Source: Candidatus Poribacteria bacterium (GTDB lineage Bacteria > Poribacteria > WGA-4E > WGA-3G). Taken from it: DNA of 41,436 nucleotides. A model generated the notes under the pieces. It did not search any database. It had not been told where the DNA came from and saw only the letters and a program-made list of their open reading frames with translations. The position numbers were made by a program, and so were the translations under genes. Of this stretch, positions 14,785 through 22,040 are shown piece after piece. Each line of letters begins with the position of its first letter. Within the stretch, counting starts at the first letter, position 1. Location of the stretch: the NCBI GenBank assembly GCA_028820845.1, contig JAPPII010000024.1, positions 1 to 41,436 on the forward strand. The letters run 5' to 3'.

Positions 14785-17700
14785 TCAGAAACTTAATTCA
14801 GGTAAGTTTTCAATAACCTTCACCGTCTCCAAACTTACCGTAACCACCTTCCCAATCAACCGGACAATATACTGCGGATCGTCTGCACGGTTCGGGTCGT
14901 TAACAATGCCGCTCCGTTTGTCTATTTTGACACGGTACTGATCCACGATCCACTCTAAAGCAGAACGGGTGCCAAGTCGATAGTCAAATGCTTTCGGAGG
15001 AATATCATCGATTGTGAGGAAATTGTTGTAGATAATCTGCGTTTTGTCTCTGGAGAGTTTCATCTTCTCGACACGCCAATCAAGCGGTACGTCAGGGTTC
15101 TGAACGAATTTGAGTTTATCGTATTCGGGTTGGGATTCGTAGTTGACATGGAGATCTGCTAACCGTTCGCCTGCTTTGGCAAATCCCCAGAAATCGGCTG
15201 CAACCCCCTCGCCCCTTGACAGGGGGTTGGGAGGTGCGGCAGATCGCGTTTGAGGTTCGCTTCATATTTCTGGCGATAGTCGGGGTGATGCAAGAGTCCG
15301 TAGGTATAGTGGAAAATGTCCCATTTGGTGATGGTGTCGTCTCGGTAATGGGTTCGGAAGTGTGTCAACGTCCAATCGGTGATGTTTTCGCGGCGGTTTG
15401 TGCCGTCCTCGTCGTAGGTGTAGAAAGGGAAGCACTGATTGGCATCAACAGGAATAACGGAGGTATTAGGAATAACATCCGTGATACAGCACCAAAACGC
15501 AGCACGCCCACCGATTCCCGGAACACAAATCACCCGATTTTCTGCTTCTGTTTCTGGTATCGGAAAGATAGATGGAAAGACGTATACACGCTCCGTCATC
15601 ATTCTGTCAAAATAGAGGTTTGACTTGGTAAAAGGTCGATAGAAGGAGGTTCTGACCTTTTCTTGTGAAAAATCAGATGTTTTTCCCCTTTGCAAGTTTC
15701 GTTTGAGTGCTTCACTCCAACTGATTTTGGTGTCATCAGAAACTACAAAACTATCAATGTCTGTTCCCTTGCTTTCTTGCCGTTTCCATCTATCCGTTTC
15801 TGTGTTGTACGTTTCAATCATCCGTTGCATATTCTCTATGAGGGTGTTTCTGTTAAAATTATAAGCCCAAGCATCGCGACAGGTTACAACTCCGCGACCA
15901 TAGATACTAAAAATCACGTTCGCTGCTATGCCCTTTTCCGCTTTCGTTGCTTTACTCCCCATAGGGATAAAGGTGTCGAATTCGGCGTGGAGACCTTTAG
16001 TAAACCATGTATGTCGCGAGTCAGGTTGAATAGATTCCCACACAACACCGCCTGCATGTTGACTCTCATTGAGAAAATCGAATTTCTGTTTTCTGTTCCA
16101 CAGTTCGTCTGTTTGATAGTAGTAAAGGTTCGGAGACCCAACTCCTACAGAATTCCTCTTTATGAAAAAGTTGATGCTCACACCCACCCGAATCCCGAAT
16201 ACATTGGCATCGGAGACCTTCAATCCCCGCCTTGCATTCCCGCCCAAGTCCAGAATGTAGATCGCATCGCAGTCTTTAGCGAGATGTTTTCGCATACCAT
16301 CAAAGGCTACCCCGTCAAGAAAACCGTTGTTGGTCACGAAAGCGACAACCCCTTCCTCACCAATCCGATCCGATGCCCATCGAATCGCCTTTACGTAAGG
16401 ATCCGTGAGTGCGTTTTTATTCGTCGCTTGAGAGTCTTGTGAATATGTCTCTCGCACTCGCGCATCCATCGTCTCATACTTGCGATTTTTGTTGTTGTCG
16501 TTCTCATTGACCTGTCCTGCATTGTAGGGTGGGTTGCCGATAACGACGAACATCGGGGTCTCTTTTTGTTTTTCGACGCGCTCGGTATTGGCAGGCGTGA
16601 AGAGATGCATCTGGCGTTCTTCTGCCACTTCAAACGTGTCTACCAGACAGATACCTTCATAAGGGGCATATCGGTTCGTGGCAGTGTAGAACTGCTGTTC
16701 GATATTCAGGTTGGCGATGTAGTAGGGTAGGAGCATCACTTCGTTACATTGAAGTTCGGGTGGGTCAGCAGTGTATTTTCGCTCCAGCGAGATGGGGTCG
16801 AGTTCCTGCATGATGCGGACGATGAAGTTCCCAGTACCGACGAAGGGATCAATGATATTCACACCCGTATCCGCGAGAGAGCGGTTAAACTCGGTTTGTA
16901 AGATGTGTTCAACGCTTTTCACCATAAAGTCGACGATAGGTTGAGGTGTGTAGACGATGCCGTGTGTATCGGCAACCTTGATGGAGAAACCCTGAAAAAA
17001 CTGCTCGTAGACGGTGTTGAGAAAACCTTGTTTTTGAGAGAAGTCGGTAATCGTACCGGCAGTCTGCTCAATCGCGGCGTAGAACGGCTCTAAAGGGCGG
17101 AGAAACTCGGATCGGTTTAGGGTTCGCTCGGTTAGTACATCAATCACGTTTTCAATTTCACGGGCGATAATATTTCGGCGGGTAAAGTCGGGATTATCAA
17201 ACACAGTGCGGAAGATGCGTTCTGTTAGGAGATGCTGGATGAGCATCTCCTCCACGGCAGCAACGGAGAGATTCGGATTAATGGAGGCTTGGCACTGTTG
17301 ATGGAAGTTGGTGAACGCTTCCTGAAAATGTGGATTACTTTGGCGTTCGGTTTTGATTAGTGCTGCTAATTTTTCACCGAGCTCCGGGACTGTCTCTTTG
17401 AATTCGGCGACTGCGGTGTACCATGCGGAGATGTTCTCCTCTTGATAGGCGAAGAAGGTCTGGAGAATGTGGACGAGGTTTCCCGGCTCGCTGATGTCAA
17501 GGTCAAGTTGGAGCTGCCCGTGTTGATAGAGGAGGGCATGGGTTGGGGACTGGATGACGATATTTTTCGAGGGGTAGCCTGCGGCGAACTTCTTGTCTGC
17601 CTCAGTGTAGAGGTTATCCTATGTATCTTTTGCTTCCCAATAGCCGTATGGCAAGCCAAAGGCATCAACAACTTCACCGTCAGGCGTTATCCGTTTTTTC

Positions 17701-17888
17701 TCTGGCGTGTAATGTGTCTTTTCACAGAGGAGGGTGAGATCGGATCGGGAACAGTAATGCTGGAGGAGATTTTGAAAGGCAGCACGAACGGTGCCTTCGT
17801 TTTCGGCACCGTGCCGTGCATATTTTTCGAGTTCGGTGTAGTACGTTTTGATGGGCTTGTGCGTGGGCTTGATATTAAGGTCTGGCAT
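14785..17888 (-). pseudogene. type ISP/IIG-like restriction-modification enzyme (nuclease + N6-adenine methyltransferase), broken twice
   Basis: One ancestral gene now split into three frames. Residues 1-89 (ATG 17888, GGAG seven bases upstream) are a PD-(D/E)xK-like nuclease start with GEVVDAFG and a YWEAKD core; a TAG at 17619-17621 then stops translation. The same frame continues to 15159 as a methyltransferase: DPFVGTGNF (SAM motif I) and NPPYNAGQ (motif IV), which transfers methyl to adenine N6, followed by target-recognition sequence. A 26-base hairpin insertion (15202-15227) shifts the frame; removing it joins LPHLP to ADFWGFAKAGE and on through MKLSRDK into the segment 14785-15063 (RSALEWIVDQY, IVRLIGKVVTVSLETVK), which is the family C-terminus. 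A methylase-only product might start at ATG 17255 but would lack its end. There is no helicase domain. The gene sits next to the SIR2-STAND genes, so this is a defence cluster. Confidence 0.8.
15202..15228. repeat. short hairpin insertion in the restriction gene
   Basis: Arms AACCCCCT (15202-15209) and AGGGGGTT (15221-15228) flank a 11-base centre that also contains CCCCTTGAC. Deleting 26 bases restores a continuous reading frame across the methyltransferase C-terminus, so this palindrome is very likely a recent insertion. Confidence 0.6.
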
Positions 17889-18173
17889 CTATTTTCTCCG
17901 GACGTTATCAGCGGACGAAACGATGCCAAATTATACATGAGTTAGGGCGAAATTGCAAGCGAAATTTCGTTGTGTGATAGGCTATTCGTATCTGGAAAAT
18001 TTGACAAGCACGCTCACGCATACCACAGAGAGTACAATTAGGAAATTCATTGTCCTTTCCTTTCTTGGTTTTTCGAGATTTTTGATGTGTAAATAAAATA
18101 TGAGAACATGCTTTAGTAAAACGCAATATCTGTGAAAAGGTGACAAAAATTTGTGATGAATTAACAGAAAATA
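17889..18173. other. intergenic region, divergent starts
   Basis: About 285 bases between the start of the broken restriction gene and the promoter of the 114-residue hypothetical gene. It is AT-rich. I see the restriction-gene ribosome site (GGAG near 17896-17899) and no RNA gene or repeat. Confidence 0.4.
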
Positions 18174-18202
18174 TTGACACCCAAACGTTCTCACCCTATA
18201 AT
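18174..18202 (+). promoter_or_regulatory. consensus promoter TTGACA-17-TATAAT
   Basis: TTGACA (18174-18179), exactly 17 bases, TATAAT (18197-18202): both hexamers are perfect sigma-70 consensus. Transcription would begin near 18209 and reach the ATG at 18233. It probably also drove the gene now at 20032, before the TnpB element was inserted between them. Confidence 0.8.
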
Positions 18203-18232
18203 ATTTCTAAAATTGACGTAGAGGCATCGAAA

Positions 18233-18577
18233 ATGAAGCCATCCAAAAAACAGATGCTTTCGCAAAAATACTTAGAACAATGCCGACACCCTAAGATTCA
18301 GGCACTTCAACCTGATTCAGAAAACGCAAAAGACTTGTGGATACCCACCGCTAAACAACTTCAGGAGCTCTTAACACAGAAACTCCCCCATCCCGACAGA
18401 TCGGCTTTACGCCGTACCGCAGAGGGATGGGAATATGAAACTTATTTTCGTGAATGGGCGACCGATTACGGCACTTATATTGATATACACCGTCAGTTCG
18501 TCGGAAAAGATGCTGAGAGCGTGCTTTTGGAGGTACTGATGGCATTTCTCGGTATCGGTGAACGATGGATGGTGTGA
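18233..18577 (+). CDS. hypothetical protein, 114 residues
   Basis: I do not recognise this family. The protein starts with a basic helix (MKPSKKQMLSQKYLEQ) and has a central acidic-aromatic part (EGWEYETYFREWATDYGTYID) and a helical end (AESVLLEVLMAFLGIGERWMV). The ATG at 18233 is 24 bases after the predicted transcription start, and GAGG lies eight bases upstream. A longer frame from 18140 would overlap the promoter, so I reject it. The stop codon lies only about five bases before the right end of the TnpB element. The C-terminus may be native or slightly altered by that insertion. Confidence 0.65.
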   Translation: MKPSKKQMLSQKYLEQCRHPKIQALQPDSENAKDLWIPTAKQLQELLTQKLPHPDRSALRRTAEGWEYETYFREWATDYGTYIDIHRQFVGKDAESVLLEVLMAFLGIGERWMV

Positions 18578-18581
18578 TAGC

Positions 18582-18720
18582 ACCCAACGTCTAAAGGCGT
18601 GGGCTTCGGTTTCATAGACAGTGCGGTTTTCTCATAGAGTCCACCGTCTTATTCCGTCTCCACCAACGGGCGTTTCCCTGTAGTGTTCTACAGGCATATC
18701 GTCAAGGGACGGCTATCCCT
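18582..18720 (-). ncRNA. candidate omega (reRNA) guide-RNA scaffold at the tnpB 3' end
   Basis: TnpB nucleases are guided by an RNA transcribed from the 3' end of tnpB through the element right end, with the guide coming from flanking DNA. The region from the tnpB stop to the terminal hairpin is non-coding and contains several stems, including CCTGTAGAACACTACAGG and the end hairpin. A similar right-end sequence occurs alone at 20762. The 5' end is not defined. The guide would be the minus-strand bases just below 18582. Confidence 0.5.
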
Positions 18721-19811
18721 GCCCGCAAAATGTTTATTGCAGCGTTGATGTCTCGGTCGTGGTGAGACCCACACTCAGGACATATCCACTGCCTATCGTT
18801 CAAAGTTATGTTTTCGTTATGAAATCCGCAGTCGCTACACGGTTTCGTTGTAGCCGTCCACTGCCCGATTTGAAGAAACTGACGCTTATGTTTTTCACAC
18901 TTATATCGCAAAATCTCAACAAACTGGTAGAAAGCAAGGTCGGAGACTTTGCGTCCCCACAGGCGTTTCATGCCGTCAAGGTTCAATGTTTCAAGCACAA
19001 TCGTATCAAACTTCTTACAGAGTTTGCTGGCGAGTTGCCACTGAAAGTCTTTACGTTGATTGCTGATTTTCCGATAGAGGCGGGCGAGTTGTCCCACACA
19101 CCGCCACCAACCATTAGAGCCTTTGACCTTACGGCTAAGTGCTTTGTTGAGAGACCGAAGTTTCTTCAAGGATTGTTTCAAAGGTTGGCGGTGTTGTATC
19201 TTTTCACCCGTCGAAAGTGTCAAATATGCGTCTTTCATACCGAAGTCTGCCCCAACACTCTTACCCGTTGTTGGCAGCGGTTTGGTTTCTACAAAATCGG
19301 TCAAGATATAGAGCCAATAATTACCGCAAGCCCCACGCTTTATCGTGATACGACTGATATTTCCATGCCATTGGCGATGCTTATGGAACGTATACGCCAC
19401 TTTGTCATGTCGCCATTTCCCTTTTTCCCATTTTCTGAAGTTGAGGATGAGGCGATTGTCTTTTAACACCCAACCTGCTTGTTTCAGCGTCAAGGACTTG
19501 AACTTATGCCGTTTCTTAATCTTCGGTCTACCGCCAAGCTTCTTGAAAAAACGTTCATACGCCAAGTGTATCCGTTTCAATTCTTCTTGCATGGCTTGAC
19601 TCGGCAGTGCTTTCCAATGCGGGTGCGTCGTGCGTTTCAAATCAGTCAAATGTTCACACATCGCAGCGTGGTTCGCATAAGGCAGACCGTCCTTATAACG
19701 TTGACGTTGCCACTCATGGAAATACTTATGCACCTGCCACAGATCGTCAAGCAGGTTGCCAAGACGAACACAATTAGATTGTTTCCCGATTTTGTATTTG
19801 TAGGTTTTCAT
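18702..19811 (-). CDS. tnpB: TnpB, IS605 OrfB-type RNA-guided endonuclease
   Basis: A 369-residue protein with all TnpB landmarks. The RuvC-like catalytic residues are Asp189 (VGADFG), Glu274 (VLETLNLDGM) and Asp354 (HDRDINAA). The zinc ribbon uses Cys325, Cys328 (CSDC), Cys344 and Cys347 (CPEC). The N-terminal helical region ends with RPKIKKRHKFKSLTL, the usual entry to the wedge domain. Length and residues suggest an active enzyme that cuts DNA next to a TAM using an RNA from the element right end, and so protects the element from loss. No tnpA gene is adjacent. Confidence 0.93.
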   Translation of the reverse strand: MKTYKYKIGKQSNCVRLGNLLDDLWQVHKYFHEWQRQRYKDGLPYANHAAMCEHLTDLKRTTHPHWKALPSQAMQEELKRIHLAYERFFKKLGGRPKIKKRHKFKSLTLKQAGWVLKDNRLILNFRKWEKGKWRHDKVAYTFHKHRQWHGNISRITIKRGACGNYWLYILTDFVETKPLPTTGKSVGADFGMKDAYLTLSTGEKIQHRQPLKQSLKKLRSLNKALSRKVKGSNGWWRCVGQLARLYRKISNQRKDFQWQLASKLCKKFDTIVLETLNLDGMKRLWGRKVSDLAFYQFVEILRYKCEKHKRQFLQIGQWTATTKPCSDCGFHNENITLNDRQWICPECGSHHDRDINAAINILRAGIAVP

Positions 19812-20031
19812 GGTATATCAGACATCAGACTTTTAACCCCTGCAAAGTGGGTAGGCAGACACATTGTCAAGCGACAATGCTTTGCATGTCTGCCAGCCTG
19901 ATAGAAGAATTATACCACAATTTACACTAAAAGTCAAGTTTATTTTCTTGACACACGCACGCAACTGGCTTATATCCCAAAGCTAAAGCATCGGGCTTTA
20001 CGCCCGAATGCCCGTAAATCTGGAGAATTAG

Positions 20032-20742
20032 ATGAATTTTGAACAAGTACTGACGACGATTGAACATTATAAACAAGCGGGTATCTCGCTTGAAACCCTA
20101 ACAACCCTCTTGAATGACGCATTCGGCGATTGGCTTGCATCACAAGGCGTAAGTCACCTCATGATGTTAGGAGATAATACATTATGCTTGAACGTGAGAG
20201 GGGAGTTAGCACACGAAAGCTCTGTGAACGGAATTAGAAGTTACTCCCGATTTCTTGTGATTTCGCTGGATCAGGTGGCAGAAGAACCGGAGGTAATAGC
20301 AGAGGCACTTAAATCCTACACTTCAGACGGCGATGGGGCTTATCTGTGGGTTATTCCAGATGGCTACATGGCGGTATTAACCCCAGCGGAACAGGAATGG
20401 GAAGCGCACGGCGGCGGGTATTTCTCACATGAGTCTATCTGTATCTCTAACACCGCTGATAGAGATACGCGTTGCCTCTTAGAGGTGCTTTATGAGGATC
20501 TGAGTCTGGAAAATGTCTCTTGCGAATTCAAGGTACCTGCACATCGTTCAGTCCACTATCGACTCGACAAACTCAAGGACGCAAACGGTGAACCGTTGAT
20601 TGCCAAAGATGCGCCCGTCAGTTATAAAATTACGAGTCGCGATGCACGGATTGTCGTCCAAGGTTCGCGCATCCTAACAAGCGGTGAAAATAGCACCTTT
20701 GCGAGCTTTGGGACGGTAATGGCGTGGTGCCCAATGCCATAA
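20032..20742 (+). CDS. sensory-rhodopsin-transducer-like (PF07100-type) domain protein with extra N-terminal domain
   Basis: A 236-residue soluble protein. From about residue 105 to the end it follows the Anabaena sensory rhodopsin transducer pattern: WVIPDGY, then YFSHESICISNTADRD, VPAHRSVHYRLDKL, PVSYKITS and RIVVQGSRILT, ending near FASFGTVMAW. That family forms beta-sandwich tetramers; most bacterial members are not linked to rhodopsin and may bind sugars or small ligands. Residues 1-100 are an additional region (helical start FEQVLTTIEHYKQAGISLETL) that I do not recognise. GGAG lies six bases before the ATG. The left end of the TnpB element lies only about 14 bases upstream of the ATG, so the original promoter has been displaced. 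Confidence 0.68.
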   Translation: MNFEQVLTTIEHYKQAGISLETLTTLLNDAFGDWLASQGVSHLMMLGDNTLCLNVRGELAHESSVNGIRSYSRFLVISLDQVAEEPEVIAEALKSYTSDGDGAYLWVIPDGYMAVLTPAEQEWEAHGGGYFSHESICISNTADRDTRCLLEVLYEDLSLENVSCEFKVPAHRSVHYRLDKLKDANGEPLIAKDAPVSYKITSRDARIVVQGSRILTSGENSTFASFGTVMAWCPMP

Positions 20743-20761
20743 CCCTTCAACGTCATAGGTA

Positions 20762-20823
20762 CCCACACGCTAAAGCGTGGGGCTTGTGCTTCATAGCAGT
20801 CAGCGTTTTTCTCTCAGAGAAAA
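20762..20823 (-). repeat. solo right end/omega-RNA tail of a second TnpB element
   Basis: The 62 bases align with the right end of the complete element at 18583: a terminal hairpin (CCACACGC/GCGTGGGG around TAAA), then GGCTT, TTCATAG, CAGT, a CGTTTTTCTC-like stretch and AGAG. There is no tnpB next to it. Orientation matches the complete element. It lies between the transducer-like gene and the DUF433 gene. It is either a remnant or a minimal element. Confidence 0.6.
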
Positions 20824-20906
20824 CTAAAATTGATGACCGACAACTATTCTTGACTTCTTTCACGCTTCCATGTACAATTTTAATATCGCCAAAAAGGAGG
20901 CAAACT

Positions 20907-21275
20907 ATGGATGTACGAGACCATTTTGACTTCATTGATGAAACCAGCATCCGCATCAAGGGGTATCGCGTCTATATTGACGAAGTGTTAGAACAGCATT
21001 TACAAGGCAAAGAGCCCGAGAAAATTCTGTGTTGTTTCCCAAAACTGCCTTTAGAGAAAATATATGCCACACTCCTTTACTACGAAGCAAACAAAACGGA
21101 GGTCACAGCCTATTTAGAACGCGTGAAACAAGAGAAAAAAAAATTAGACAAGGAATGGCGGCAAACTCAGAGGTCAATACGACGACTCGTTGAAGAAAGA
21201 GAACACTTGCGAAAAGATCGGGAAAAACAGATCGCCGAAGGGAAATTTGATCCGATCTGGGATGAACCTGCATGA
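20907..21275 (+). CDS. DUF433-type antitoxin (copy 1)
   Basis: A 122-residue protein with the DUF433 signature: IRIKGYRVYIDEVLEQHLQG, then EKILCCFPKLPLEKIYATLLYY, a winged helix-turn-helix used by antitoxins of the VapB-like DUF433 family. The second half is a charged helix (KQEKKKLDKEWRQTQRSIRR). AAAAAGGAGG lies six bases before ATG 20907, a very strong ribosome site, so the longer frame beginning at 20724 is rejected. It overlaps the toxin gene by four bases (ATGA). It probably neutralises the DUF5615 protein and may repress the operon. Confidence 0.87.
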   Translation: MDVRDHFDFIDETSIRIKGYRVYIDEVLEQHLQGKEPEKILCCFPKLPLEKIYATLLYYEANKTEVTAYLERVKQEKKKLDKEWRQTQRSIRRLVEEREHLRKDREKQIAEGKFDPIWDEPA

Positions 21276-21628
21276 AACCCCGGTTTCTCTTAGATGAACA
21301 TCTCAAACGGGCGATTCAGGAACAACTCGCCGAAATGCACGTCAGACTCATTGGAGACGCGGACGTGCCTCCACTCGGAACACCCGATCCAGACATTCTG
21401 ATGTGGATTGAGCGCAACAACTATGTTCTCGTTACGAACAATCGAACCACAATGTCCAGGCATCTTATTGAACATTTGCAGGCGGGTAGGCATGTACCGG
21501 GAATTCTCTGCTTTCCACAACGGACCTCTATTGGGACTTACATCAAGGAGTTGCGTAGGATTTGGGAATCCTTCAAGCCTGAACAATATCAAGATGTCAT
21601 ACAATATTTCCCGCAGAACCAGAGGTAG
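21272..21628 (+). CDS. DUF5615 PIN-like toxin
   Basis: A 118-residue protein of the DUF5615/PIN-like family, usually encoded after DUF433 proteins. It has the family motifs: FLLDEHL near the start (first acidic residue), PDPDILMWIERNNYVLVTNN (acidic and Asn positions) and a hydrophobic HVPGILCF strand. These proteins are predicted metal-dependent ribonucleases. It is coupled to DUF433 copy 1 by overlap and followed three bases later by DUF433 copy 2. Confidence 0.85.
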   Translation: MKPRFLLDEHLKRAIQEQLAEMHVRLIGDADVPPLGTPDPDILMWIERNNYVLVTNNRTTMSRHLIEHLQAGRHVPGILCFPQRTSIGTYIKELRRIWESFKPEQYQDVIQYFPQNQR

Positions 21629-21631
21629 AAA

Positions 21632-22000
21632 ATGGAACTCCGAGATTACTTCGACTTCAATAGCGAAATTGACATACGTATTAAGGGACATCGCATCGCT
21701 ATTCAACATGTGTTGAACAAGTATCAAGAAGGTAAAGGACCTGATGAGCTGCTACGCCGTTTTCCGACTTTATCCATGGAAAAAATCTACGCCACCATCC
21801 TTTATTACCTTGCCAACAAAGAAGAAGTCGAGGTTTATCTTGAGCGAGAGAGGCTTATGGATGAAGAAGCAGGAAAACTTATAAAAGCGTATGGTGAAAA
21901 TCCAACAGCGATTAATTGGGAGGAACGCTTGGAAGAAGCCCGACAAAGATTGATCGCCGAAGGAAAGTACCCTCTAACACCGGGAGGACCCCCTAACTAA
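21632..22000 (+). CDS. DUF433-type antitoxin (copy 2)
   Basis: A 122-residue paralogue of the gene at 20907: MELRDYFDFNSEIDIRIKGHRI versus MDVRDHFDFIDETSIRIKGYRV, and LSMEKIYATILYYLANKEEVEVYLER versus PLEKIYATLLYYEANKTEVTAYLER. The N-terminal helix-turn-helix is conserved and the C-terminal tail has diverged (INWEERLEEARQRLIAEGKYP). It has no toxin of its own downstream, since the next gene is the convergent YibE/F gene. It may be a spare antitoxin or a partner for a toxin elsewhere. Confidence 0.85.
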   Translation: MELRDYFDFNSEIDIRIKGHRIAIQHVLNKYQEGKGPDELLRRFPTLSMEKIYATILYYLANKEEVEVYLERERLMDEEAGKLIKAYGENPTAINWEERLEEARQRLIAEGKYPLTPGGPPN

Positions 22001-22040
22001 GGTAAGTTCAACTTTAGTATATAGCGGATTAATCCCATCT

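Larger units (their letters stand above)
18582..20018 (-). mobile_element. IS200/IS605-type element carrying only tnpB
   Basis: The element runs from a right-end hairpin (CCCAACG 18583-18589 / CGTGGG 18598-18603) to a left-end hairpin (GGGC-TTTAC-GCCC near 19993-20005, preceded by GCTAAAGC). No TnpA (Y1 transposase) gene is present, so it would need one in trans. On the minus strand TTTAC abuts the left end (20014-20018), a plausible target/TAM motif for this family. There is no target duplication, as expected. Exact ends are uncertain by a few bases. Confidence 0.7.

Noticed and set aside
14785-15063. An independent 92-residue gene after the restriction enzyme
   Set aside because: The frame continues upstream without a stop through family-typical sequence (FWGFAKAGERLADLHVNYE), so it is the displaced C-terminus of the same gene.
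15690-16442. 250-codon plus-strand frame within the methyltransferase gene
   Set aside because: It lies opposite the SAM and NPPY motif region, whose conserved residues are on the minus strand, and has no start signals.
18759-19901. Plus-strand open frames of 60-235 codons opposite tnpB
   Set aside because: They are shadows of the tnpB coding strand, with no ribosome sites or recognisable motifs.
18702-20018. TnpA (Y1 transposase) belonging to the IS605 element
   Set aside because: No HUH or Y1 motif open frame exists between the element ends or next to them.
20724-20906. Longer form of the first DUF433 protein starting at 20724
   Set aside because: The extension runs through the solo TnpB right end, and the strong ribosome site AAAAAGGAGG belongs to ATG 20907.
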